Below are positions 1 to 5,534 of a DNA stretch of 8,083 nt, piece after piece. Each line of letters opens with the position of its first letter. Position 1 is the first letter of the stretch. The position numbers and the translations under genes were made by a program. Source of the stretch: Lachnospiraceae bacterium. GTDB taxonomy: Bacteria > Bacillota > Clostridia > Lachnospirales > Lachnospiraceae. The notes beneath the pieces are model-generated. The model did not search any database and was not told where the DNA came from. It worked only from the letters and a program-made list of their open reading frames with translations. Location: the NCBI GenBank assembly GCA_017613225.1, contig JAGAEH010000203.1, positions 1 through 8,083 on the forward strand, in the 5' to 3' direction.

Positions 1-37
1 ACGGTCCTTTTGTGCTGATGCAGCACAAAAGGACCGT
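1..37. repeat. Perfect 17-bp hairpin, REP-like palindrome
   Basis: The arms at 1-17 and 21-37 are exact reverse complements around a 3-nt ATG loop. It lies 21 bp beyond the stop of the minus-strand creatininase-family gene, so it could help end that transcript, but any T-tract on that side would be outside the window. The bases immediately after it (GTCCCTGTGT, 36-45) recur at 3189-3198 and, with one mismatch, at 3223-3232. This points to a dispersed palindromic repeat family rather than a dedicated terminator. Such palindromes are often associated with IS200-like (Y1) transposases; none is visible here, but the element is at the window edge. Confidence 0.75.
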
Positions 38-58
38 CCCTGTGTGTTCTTTTCTATT

Positions 59-847
59 TTACTTCACCCTCTCCGACAGCTCTGCTCTTTTCAGGGCTTC
101 CCTGAATTCCACCACGTAGTCGGCCATCACGGGGAGCATCTCCTGGCCCCACTCCAGGGTGGCCTTGGTGGGCGGGTCGGTGGCCATGCCGTGGGCCAGC
201 CAGCCGTTGTCGGTGATGCTGCGGACCCGGCGGGGGATCGGCACGTTGGCGCCTTTGAATACCACGTTGGTCCAGTTGCCGGAGGGCAGTTCGTCGGAGA
301 CGTCGTTGCGGATGCCTTCGCCCAGTTCCAGGTATTCGGTCTTGACCAGGGAAGGATCCACGCCGTAGATACCGGCGGTCTCCAGGCCGCCGCCGTGGCC
401 GCCGCGCCACTCGGGGCGAAGCTCGCCGGCGATCAGCCACCAGTCCAGACGCGCCAGGTAAGCGCCTTTTTTGTACAGCCACTGGCCGACGGAGTCGATG
501 GATTTGGAGTTGCCGCCGTGACCGTTCAGGATCAGGAAGCGGCGGAAGCCGTAATCGTAGAATTTGCCGCAGATCTTCTTCAGCAGCCGGATCAGTCCGT
601 CCACGCCGATGGAAACGGTGCCGGTAAAGCCCTCCAGGTCGTCGGTGGCGCCGTAATTGATGGTGGGCGCGATCACCACGTCGCAGCGCTGCTCGATCAG
701 CTGCGCGATCTTGTTGGGGATCAGGGTATCGGTGCCCAGCGGCATGTGCTTGCCGTGGTTTTCCAGGCTGCCGATGGGAATCAGAATGGTGTCGTCGTGT
801 GCCAGATATTCTTCCACCTGAAGATAGTTCATGTGCTCTAAAAACAT
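59..847 (-). CDS. Creatininase-family metal-dependent amidohydrolase
   Basis: A 262-aa cytosolic protein of the creatininase (creatinine amidohydrolase) family, whose members hydrolyse cyclic or linear amide bonds with a two-metal centre. The N-terminal motif SLENHGKHMPLGTD (residues 27-40) matches the family's EQHG...D pattern, giving likely metal ligands E29, H31 and D40. NGHGGN (108-113) supplies H110, and GHGGGLETA (150-158) supplies a further histidine and E156. Length fits the family. I chose the ATG at 847 rather than the upstream ATG at 937: GGGAGG lies just upstream at normal spacing, and a consensus promoter falls inside the would-be N-terminal extension. The family also includes MftE-like and FAPy-deaminase proteins, so true creatinine hydrolysis is not implied and the substrate is unknown. 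No related pathway gene is adjacent. The gene is monocistronic in this view and divergent from pcp. Confidence 0.9.
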   Translation of the reverse strand: MFLEHMNYLQVEEYLAHDDTILIPIGSLENHGKHMPLGTDTLIPNKIAQLIEQRCDVVIAPTINYGATDDLEGFTGTVSIGVDGLIRLLKKICGKFYDYGFRRFLILNGHGGNSKSIDSVGQWLYKKGAYLARLDWWLIAGELRPEWRGGHGGGLETAGIYGVDPSLVKTEYLELGEGIRNDVSDELPSGNWTNVVFKGANVPIPRRVRSITDNGWLAHGMATDPPTKATLEWGQEMLPVMADYVVEFREALKRAELSERVK

Positions 848-877
848 GTGGGACCTCCCGCGTGCAGGTTTTTCCTT

Positions 878-907
878 ATTATAATCGGGGGCCGCCCTTA
901 TTGTCAA
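878..907 (-). promoter_or_regulatory. Sigma-A promoter of the creatininase-family gene
   Basis: Read on the minus strand, a perfect TTGACA (907-902) is followed after 18 bp by a perfect TATAAT (883-878). Transcription would start near 871, about 25 nt before the ATG at 847. The match to both hexamers and its place just upstream of the Shine-Dalgarno site support the short form of the gene. Confidence 0.8.
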
Positions 908-929
908 ACCGCGGGAGATGGAGTAAAGT
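901..929 (+). promoter_or_regulatory. Candidate sigma-A promoter of pcp
   Basis: TTGTCA (901-906, five of six consensus bases) and TAAAGT (924-929, four of six) are separated by 17 bp. This gives an untranslated leader of about 70 nt before the pcp start. Its -35 hexamer overlaps the -35 hexamer of the divergent creatininase-family promoter by five bases, so the two promoters would share one polymerase site. The match is moderate. Confidence 0.45.
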
Positions 930-1008
930 GATGACATGGAGCTGATGAACAGCGTGCTGGAGCCGGAAATGACCGGCCGCGTCCCGCGCGAACATACGGA
1001 GGAGCGAC

Positions 1009-1620
1009 ATGAAAAAGATCCTGATCACGGGCTTCATGCCCTTTGACAATGCGAGCCTCAATCCCGCCTGGGAGGCAGTGAAAAATGTTCCCGCCCCGGA
1101 GGGCGTGGAACTGCATAAAAAGGAGATCAGCGTGGTGTTCGGCCGGGCCATCGACGAGCTGCTGCAGGCGGTGGAAGAACTGAGGCCCGATGCCGTGATC
1201 TGCGTGGGTCTGGCCCAGGGACGGCCTGCCGTCACCCCGGAGCGGGTGGCCATCAACGTCAATGACGCCCGCATCCCGGACAATTCCGGCGCCTGCCCGG
1301 TGGACGAGCCCATCCGGGCCGACGGTCCCGCGGCTTACTTTTCCAGACTGCCCATCAAGGCCATCGTGGCCTCCATCAATGAAGCCGGCATCAAGGCTCA
1401 GGTGTCCAACACCGCCGGCACCTACGTGTGCAACAACATCATGTACGGCCTGCTGTATGCCATCGAGCATCAGTATCCGGACATGATCGGCGGCTTCATC
1501 CACGTGCCGGCCAGCACCGACATGCAGGCGGAGATCCCGGAGGGCACGCCGGTGTTCGAACTGGAGGACATCACCAGGGCGCTTGCCATCGCGGTGGAAG
1601 AGACTGCGATGGCGTGCTGA
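1009..1620 (+). CDS. pcp: Pyroglutamyl-peptidase I
   Basis: A 203-aa cytosolic cysteine peptidase of family C15 that removes N-terminal pyroglutamate from peptides. The sequence opens with KILITGFMPFDNASLNPAW (residues 3-21), the typical family start in which GF.PF is diagnostic. The Cys-His-Glu catalytic triad is visible: E78 in TPERVAINVNDARIPDN, C141 in NTAGTYVCNN, and H165 in GGFIHVPAS. Length is normal for bacterial Pcp (roughly 200-215 aa). The ATG at 1009 follows GGAGGAG at 998-1004. The next gene, for a small membrane protein, begins 40 bp downstream with no terminator between, so the two are probably cotranscribed. Nothing appears truncated or mutated. Its likely role is peptide salvage and protein turnover. 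Confidence 0.96.
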   Translation: MKKILITGFMPFDNASLNPAWEAVKNVPAPEGVELHKKEISVVFGRAIDELLQAVEELRPDAVICVGLAQGRPAVTPERVAINVNDARIPDNSGACPVDEPIRADGPAAYFSRLPIKAIVASINEAGIKAQVSNTAGTYVCNNIMYGLLYAIEHQYPDMIGGFIHVPASTDMQAEIPEGTPVFELEDITRALAIAVEETAMAC

Positions 1621-1660
1621 CAGACAGCCGCCGTGCCAAGGCAGAAAGGAGATGACGGAG

Positions 1661-1960
1661 ATGGAGGGCTTTCTTGATTTCATGGGCGCGGCTTTGCCGT
1701 GGATCGTCATGGCCGTGCTGCTGGCCATATTTTTCGCAAGAGAGGCCGGCAGGAAAAAGGACAGCGAGAAGAAAGAAAACTACGGTTCCGAGGGAATGGC
1801 CATGGGGCTCTGCCTCGGCGTTGCCGTCGCGACAGGCGCGCACATCAACGTCGGCCTGGGAATGATGGCCGGACTGGTATTGGGACTTATCGTCGGCTCG
1901 TCCATTGAAAAAGAAAGTAAAGAAGAGCAAGACGGGAAAGATCAGGACGGGAAAGAATAG
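1661..1960 (+). CDS. Small glycine-rich membrane protein, function unknown
   Basis: A 99-aa protein I can describe but not assign. Residues 8-27 form one strong membrane helix (ALPWIVMAVLLAIFFA core), followed by a lysine-rich linker (31-38) and the segment YGSEGMAMGLCLG. A second hydrophobic stretch (45-81) is rich in glycine and alanine and resembles a glycine-zipper helical hairpin. The tail is highly charged (EKESKEEQDGKDQDGKE). Similar small proteins with a YG.EGM motif occur, as far as I recall, in many Clostridia without known function. The in-frame ATG at 1652 touches the AGGAG at 1647-1651 with no spacing. The ATG at 1661 has 9 nt of spacing and is preferred, while the still longer frame from 1583 overlaps pcp and is unlikely. 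It follows pcp and ends just before a terminator. Confidence 0.75.
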   Translation: MEGFLDFMGAALPWIVMAVLLAIFFAREAGRKKDSEKKENYGSEGMAMGLCLGVAVATGAHINVGLGMMAGLVLGLIVGSSIEKESKEEQDGKDQDGKE

Positions 1961-1972
1961 AGCAGGTAAGAT

Positions 1973-2012
1973 AAAAAACGCCGGGGATCCTTCGACCCCC
2001 GGCGCTGTTTTT
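1973..2012. terminator. Bidirectional intrinsic terminator
   Basis: An 8-bp GC-only stem (CGCCGGGG at 1979-1986 with CCCCGGCG at 1997-2004) encloses a 10-nt loop. On the plus strand it is followed by CTG and six Ts (2007-2012). On the minus strand the six As at 1973-1978 become a T-tract directly after the stem. It therefore ends both the pcp/small-protein transcript and the convergent XRE gene, whose stop lies 11 bp to the right. Confidence 0.9.
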
Positions 2013-2022
2013 TGTGGTCCGG

Positions 2023-3030
2023 TCAGTCCTTCTTCCGCAGGCTCTTGGCGATGGCGATCACCAGGCCGTAGGTCACGCCGGCCACGGGCCAGACGATCCA
2101 GCTGCGGTCCCATCTCTGGGTGATGAAGCTGAAGGCCAGGAAGCCAGCGGTCACCGCGCACCAGTAGATGGTGGTCAAAAGCTCATAGCGCTTGGATTCT
2201 TCTTTGTTGGCCCGGCTGTAGTCGCCTTCCTCCAGCAGCTGCTGGAAGCTGCCCCATACGATGCTGGAGCGGACGATCAGCAGCACGCCGATGGCCACGA
2301 GGGCCAGCAGCACCGCCACGGGGATGGCAAAGGTGAAACTGTTTTTCGAGCCTTCTTCCCCGGCCAGGATCATGGTGACGAAGATGGGGAGCACGGAGAC
2401 GACGCACAGCACGATGCCGGTCACCAGCTGGGTGGTGAAGGTGCGGCGGTATTGTTCGCGGCGCTCCCGGACCATGCCGTCCACGCCGTAGCTGGTCTCG
2501 ATGTTTTCCTTTTCCATGTATTCATACTTGCTCATGCGGAGGCCGGTGGTCACGAAGAGAGCCACGGCGGGGCCTACCAGCAGGAAGATGGCCAGAAGGC
2601 CAAAGCCGGTGGCCTGGAATTCCGTCAGGCCGATGAGCCCCGCCTCCTGGGCGGAGGACAGCAGGACGATGGCGATGGGGGAGAGGATGCAGAGCATCAC
2701 GCCCAGGGCGATCTTTCGGGAGGACAGGTCCTTATCCTTTAAAAAGGAAGTGGCTTCCTCCATGGAGACCGGCCGGGCGGCGATGTCGCTGTCCACCGGC
2801 AGCGGCGCGTTCTCGGAGACGGGATCCACGTCCAGGTCATCCTTTAATAAGAAGTCCGTCGAGACGCTGAAGACCTGGGAGAGCTTCAGGATCCGGTTCA
2901 TGTCCGGCACCGACTGGGCGCTTTCCCATTTGGAAATGGACTGGCGGCTCACGTCCATCTTTTCGGCCAGGTCCTCCTGGGACCAGCCGTTCTTTTTTCT
3001 GAGTTCGATTATCTTATCTGCTAAGATCAT
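2023..3030 (-). CDS. XRE-family regulator with C-terminal membrane domain
   Basis: A 335-aa protein with an N-terminal XRE/Cro-type helix-turn-helix (about residues 5-61). The recognition-helix region is WSQEDLAEKMDVSRQSISKWE, read in two parts: WSQEDLAEKM (16-25) and DVSRQSISKWE (26-36). A polar linker (62-105) leads into six predicted membrane helices at about 106-126, 142-163, 202-222, 233-254, 284-303 and 310-328, ending in a basic tail. This layout, a DNA-binding domain tethered to an uncharacterised multi-pass membrane domain, is common in Clostridia and Bacilli and suggests a regulator that responds to the envelope. Neither ligand nor target can be read. The start has AGGAGG at 6-bp spacing. 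It is transcribed away from the nitrogenase-like operon, and control of that operon is possible but only by proximity. Confidence 0.88.
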   Translation of the reverse strand: MILADKIIELRKKNGWSQEDLAEKMDVSRQSISKWESAQSVPDMNRILKLSQVFSVSTDFLLKDDLDVDPVSENAPLPVDSDIAARPVSMEEATSFLKDKDLSSRKIALGVMLCILSPIAIVLLSSAQEAGLIGLTEFQATGFGLLAIFLLVGPAVALFVTTGLRMSKYEYMEKENIETSYGVDGMVRERREQYRRTFTTQLVTGIVLCVVSVLPIFVTMILAGEEGSKNSFTFAIPVAVLLALVAIGVLLIVRSSIVWGSFQQLLEEGDYSRANKEESKRYELLTTIYWCAVTAGFLAFSFITQRWDRSWIVWPVAGVTYGLVIAIAKSLRKKD

Positions 3031-3124
3031 GGGTTCCTCCTTCAGCAGGTGTTTCCTGCGCTTTTGTTGCCCTTATCCTATCGTCTGGAGCAGTTGCAGG
3101 CCATAAAGCGGACTTGGAAGATCC

Positions 3125-3155
3125 GCAACCGGCGGTTGCAACTGGTATCATACCA
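3125..3155 (-). promoter_or_regulatory. Candidate XRE-gene promoter and operator palindromes
   Basis: TGGTAT-C-ATACCA (3143-3155) is a perfect 13-bp palindrome. On the minus strand it reads TGGTATGATACCA, which contains an extended -10 element (TGnTATGAT) pointing at the XRE gene. No good -35 precedes it. Next to it, GCAACC-GGC-GGTTGC (3125-3139) forms a 6-bp hairpin. Also, TGCAACTG (3137-3144) is the inverse of CAGTTGCA at 3091-3098. Palindromes over a -10 upstream of an XRE gene suggest autoregulation, but this is inference. Confidence 0.4.
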
Positions 3156-3183
3156 CGAAAACGGGAAGCGCGGGAAGGAAAAT

Positions 3184-3240
3184 GGTCTGTCCCTGTGTCT
3201 TCAAAATGAAGACAGCGGAACCGTCCCCGTGTCTTCATTG
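3184..3240. repeat. REP-like palindromic intergenic repeat
   Basis: The centre is a perfect hairpin, TGTCTTCA-AAA-TGAAGACA (3196-3214). It is flanked by two related cores, GTCCCTGTGT (3189-3198) and GTCCCCGTGT (3223-3232), each followed by CTTCA. The same core follows the hairpin at the left window edge. I read it as a dispersed non-coding palindromic element. Its right end abuts the -35 box of the downstream operon promoter. Confidence 0.6.
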
Positions 3241-3266
3241 ACAAGGTATGCCGCCTGTGATATAAA
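3238..3266 (+). promoter_or_regulatory. Sigma-A promoter of the nitrogenase-like operon
   Basis: A perfect -35 TTGACA (3238-3243), an optimal 17-bp spacer and -10 TATAAA (3261-3266) place the transcription start near 3273. That gives a leader of about 160 nt before the first gene at 3432. No equally good alternative lies closer to the gene. The -35 box sits at the end of the REP-like repeat. Confidence 0.75.
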
Positions 3267-3341
3267 TCTCTTGCAGTCATCTGACACTGAAATATCGCAT
3301 TGAAGTGAAAGACCGGACCAATAACGTGTTTTATAGTGGAA

Positions 3342-3367
3342 CCGCGTCTTTTTGGCGCGGATTTTTT
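3342..3367 (+). terminator. Leader terminator / candidate attenuator
   Basis: CCGCGTC (3342-3348) pairs with GGCGCGG (3354-3360), including one G-U pair, around a five-T loop. An A and six Ts (3362-3367) follow. It lies between the operon promoter and the first gene, and no plus-strand gene upstream needs ending. This fits premature termination in the leader (riboswitch-like, protein-controlled or leader-peptide attenuation). I do not recognise a known riboswitch class in 3273-3341, and no clear antiterminator pairing is visible. Confidence 0.65.
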
Positions 3368-3431
3368 GTGTGATAAGCCCGGAGAGCGTGGACCGTGCCT
3401 GCACGGGCACACATGTATTTAGGAGGAGACC

Positions 3432-3680
3432 ATGAGCAGGATCGCAGTGATCGCAGTGATCGTGGAAAAGAAGGAAGCAACGGAGCGCCTGAACGCCATC
3501 TTGCATGACTACGGCGAGTACATCATCGGGCGGATGGGCGTGCCCTACAAGCAGAAGGGCGTGAACATCATCAGCATTGCCATCGACGCCCCGGAGGACG
3601 CCATCAACGCTCTGTCCGGCAAGATCGGCAAGCTGGACGGCGTGTCTTCCAAGATCGCCTATTCCAACGTGAAGGGCTGA
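3432..3680 (+). CDS. TM1266-type ACT-like regulator protein
   Basis: An 82-aa protein matching the TM1266 family, annotated elsewhere as putative iron-only hydrogenase system regulator. The features are an N-terminal beta strand (RIAVIAVIVE, residues 3-12) and the characteristic block LNAILHDYGEYIIGRMGVPY (20-39). The strand VNIISIAIDAP (44-54) and INALSGKIGKLDGV (58-71) follow. The fold is a ferredoxin-like ACT/NikR C-terminal type and there is no DNA-binding domain, so it may sense a ligand or partner rather than bind DNA. AGGAGG (3421-3426) lies five bases before the ATG. The family is usually beside [FeFe]-hydrogenase maturation genes; here it is the first gene of a nitrogenase-like operon, one base from the permease gene. 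Codons 4-9 repeat a 9-bp unit (GATCGCAGT, 3440-3457). Confidence 0.88.
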   Translation: MSRIAVIAVIVEKKEATERLNAILHDYGEYIIGRMGVPYKQKGVNIISIAIDAPEDAINALSGKIGKLDGVSSKIAYSNVKG

Positions 3681-3681
3681 A

Positions 3682-4728
3682 ATGCGGGACAAAAAGCATG
3701 AAAACCGAACGTCTGCCGGCGGCTTTGCGCCCCTCGGCACCCTGCTCCTGATTCTGCTGCCCGTTGTGACAGCTGTTCTGGCGCTGGGGATCGGCCGCAT
3801 CTGGATCTCACCCGGGGAAGTGCTCCGCTGCCTGGGCAAGCTGTTTGGCAGCGGCGCGGAGGTGGAGGCGCTGACGTACAAGACCATCGTCAACATCCGC
3901 ATCCCCCGGATCCTTTTGGGGCTTTTGTGCGGGGCGGGGCTGTCTACCGCGGGCTGCGCGCTGCAGGGCTTTTTCGCCAATCCCCTGGCTACTCCGGATA
4001 CCATCGGCGTCGCCAGCGGGGCCAGCTTCGGCGCGGCCTTCGGCATTCTGATCGGCCTGAACTTTTTCGGCATTCAGGCCGCGGCCTTCGGCTGCGGCGT
4101 GCTGGCGGTGGCCCTGACCTGGCTGGCCACGGCGGGTAAGAACAACCGGGGCCCCGGGGCCATGATCCTGGCGGGCATCATGATCGGTTCCCTGTTTTCG
4201 GCCCTGGTCTCCCTGGTCAAGTTCATGGCGGACACGGAGTCCCAGCTGCCGGCCATCACCTACTGGCTGATGGGCAGCCTGAACATCTCCGGCTATGACA
4301 ACATCCTGGCCGGCGCGCCGGTGATCGTCACCGGTCTGGTGGTCCTGATGCTGATCCGCTGGCGTCTGAACCTGCTGGTGCTGAGCGAGGACGAGCTCAT
4401 TGCCACCGGCGTGAACGTGAAGGCGCTGCGCATCATCACCATCCTGTGCGCCGCGGCCATGACCGCCAGCGTGGTGGCCATGTGCGGCCAGGTGGGCTGG
4501 GTCGGCCTGATCGTGCCCCACATCTGCCGCATGAAATGGGGCAGCAACTACATGAAACTGGTGCCGGCCAGCATCAGCGTCGGCGCCGCCTTCGTGGTGG
4601 TGGTGGACACCCTGGCCCGGTCTGTCTCCGCGGCGGAGATCCCCATCTCCGTGCTGACGGCCATCATCGGGGCGCCGTTCTTCATCTCGCTGCTGCGCTC
4701 CTCCGGGAGGTACCGCTATGAAGCTTGA
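3682..4728 (+). CDS. FecCD/BtuC-type ABC transporter permease
   Basis: A 348-aa multi-pass inner membrane protein (about ten helices) of the FecCD family, which imports Fe-siderophores, heme, corrinoids or related chelates. Diagnostic stretches are RIPR (73-76), the loop GAGLSTAGCALQGFFANPLA (84-103), WLMGSL (195-200), and VGWVGLIVPHICR (271-283), the usual GFVGLIVPHIAR-type coupling region. The C-terminal EIPISVLTAIIGAPFF (319-334) also fits. Family length is about 330-350 aa, so it is complete. The ATG is one base after the upstream stop (TGAAATG), indicating translational coupling, and its 3' end overlaps the ATPase gene by 11 nt. One permease gene is visible, so the pump is presumably a homodimer. 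No substrate-binding lipoprotein is in the window, so specificity cannot be inferred. Confidence 0.95.
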   Translation: MRDKKHENRTSAGGFAPLGTLLLILLPVVTAVLALGIGRIWISPGEVLRCLGKLFGSGAEVEALTYKTIVNIRIPRILLGLLCGAGLSTAGCALQGFFANPLATPDTIGVASGASFGAAFGILIGLNFFGIQAAAFGCGVLAVALTWLATAGKNNRGPGAMILAGIMIGSLFSALVSLVKFMADTESQLPAITYWLMGSLNISGYDNILAGAPVIVTGLVVLMLIRWRLNLLVLSEDELIATGVNVKALRIITILCAAAMTASVVAMCGQVGWVGLIVPHICRMKWGSNYMKLVPASISVGAAFVVVVDTLARSVSAAEIPISVLTAIIGAPFFISLLRSSGRYRYEA

Positions 4729-5503
4729 AGTAAAAGACGCGGCATTTTCCTATGATGAGGAGCGGACCATCTTTTCCGGCTTGGACCTGGAGCTGGATAA
4801 AGGCCAGGTGATGGCGGTCCTGGGGCCTAACGGCAGCGGCAAGACCACGTTTCTGCGGTGTGTGATGGGAATGCTATACTTTACGCAAGGCAGCTGCAGG
4901 CTGAACGGCCAGGAGACCCGGACCATGCCGGCCAGGGAATTCTGGCGGCTGGTGAGCTACGTGCCCCAGCAGCGCAGCGCCCAGCAGAACGCCTACACGG
5001 TGCTGGAGAGCATCCCTTTGGGACGCAGCGGCGGCATGAAGATGTTTGCCCGTCCCGGCGCGGCGGACGTAGAGGCGGCGGAGCGGGTGATGGAGGAGCT
5101 GAAGATCAGCCACCTCCAGAACCGGGAGTGCCGCACTTTGAGCGGCGGCGAGTTCCAGATGGCCCTGATCGGCCGGGCCCTGGTGAGCGAGCCACAGCTG
5201 CTGATCCTGGACGAGCCGGAATCCGGACTGGACTTTAAGAACCAGCTGATCGTGCTGAACACCATCGAGACGCTCTCGAAGCGGGGCATCGCCTGCATTT
5301 TCAACACCCATTATCCGGAGCACGCGGTGAACAACGCGGATCTCGCGCTGATGATGGGCCGGGAGGTGCCGGTGTTCGGAAGAGCGAAGGACGTGGTGAA
5401 CGAGGAGAATATCGAGGCGTCCTTCGGGGTGAAGGTGGCGGTGACCGAGCGGGAGCGGGAAGGCAGGAAGCTGACCAGCGTGATCCCGCTGGTGGTGAAA
5501 TAA
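4718..5503 (+). CDS. FepC/BtuD-type ABC transporter ATPase
   Basis: A 261-aa cytosolic ATP-binding subunit that would drive the adjacent permease. All functional motifs are intact: Walker A GPNGSGKT (36-43), Q-loop YVPQQ (81-85), signature LSGGE (141-145), Walker B LLILDEP (161-167) with catalytic E166, D-loop SGLD (169-172), and switch H198 in FNTHYPEHA. Length and motif spacing match iron/B12-type ATPases. GGGAGG (4705-4710) lies seven bases before the ATG, inside the 3' end of the permease gene, and the reading frames overlap by 11 nt. The nifH-like gene follows after 31 nt without a terminator, so transporter and reductase are expected to be made from the same message. Confidence 0.95.
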   Translation: MKLEVKDAAFSYDEERTIFSGLDLELDKGQVMAVLGPNGSGKTTFLRCVMGMLYFTQGSCRLNGQETRTMPAREFWRLVSYVPQQRSAQQNAYTVLESIPLGRSGGMKMFARPGAADVEAAERVMEELKISHLQNRECRTLSGGEFQMALIGRALVSEPQLLILDEPESGLDFKNQLIVLNTIETLSKRGIACIFNTHYPEHAVNNADLALMMGREVPVFGRAKDVVNEENIEASFGVKVAVTEREREGRKLTSVIPLVVK

Positions 5504-5534
5504 TAGATAAAACAAAGATTCAGAGGATATTGAT

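Noticed and set aside
848..937. 30-residue N-terminal extension of the creatininase-family protein from ATG 937
   Set aside because: The extension contains the gene's consensus promoter and lacks a ribosome binding site. The family normally begins near the 847 start.
936..1046. 36-codon plus-strand ORF starting ATGGAGCTGATG and overlapping the pcp start
   Set aside because: Only a weak, badly spaced GGAG precedes it, it runs into pcp in another frame, and the peptide resembles nothing I know. A leader peptide is possible but unsupported.
904..1728. Long antisense ORFs opposite pcp and similar ones opposite the permease (3808-4521), ATPase (4874-5542) and nifH-like gene (5520-6299)
   Set aside because: They are typical open shadow frames of GC-rich genes, with His/Ala/Gln/Arg-rich low-complexity translations, no ribosome binding sites and no family motifs.
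3300..3337. Second promoter TTGAAG...TATAGT before the leader terminator
   Set aside because: The hexamers are 26 bp apart, far from the usual 16-18 bp spacing.
3201..4073. Minus-strand ORF ending in EDTGTVPLSSF
   Set aside because: Its tail is simply the translation of the REP-like repeat, and the rest is antisense to the TM1266 and permease genes.
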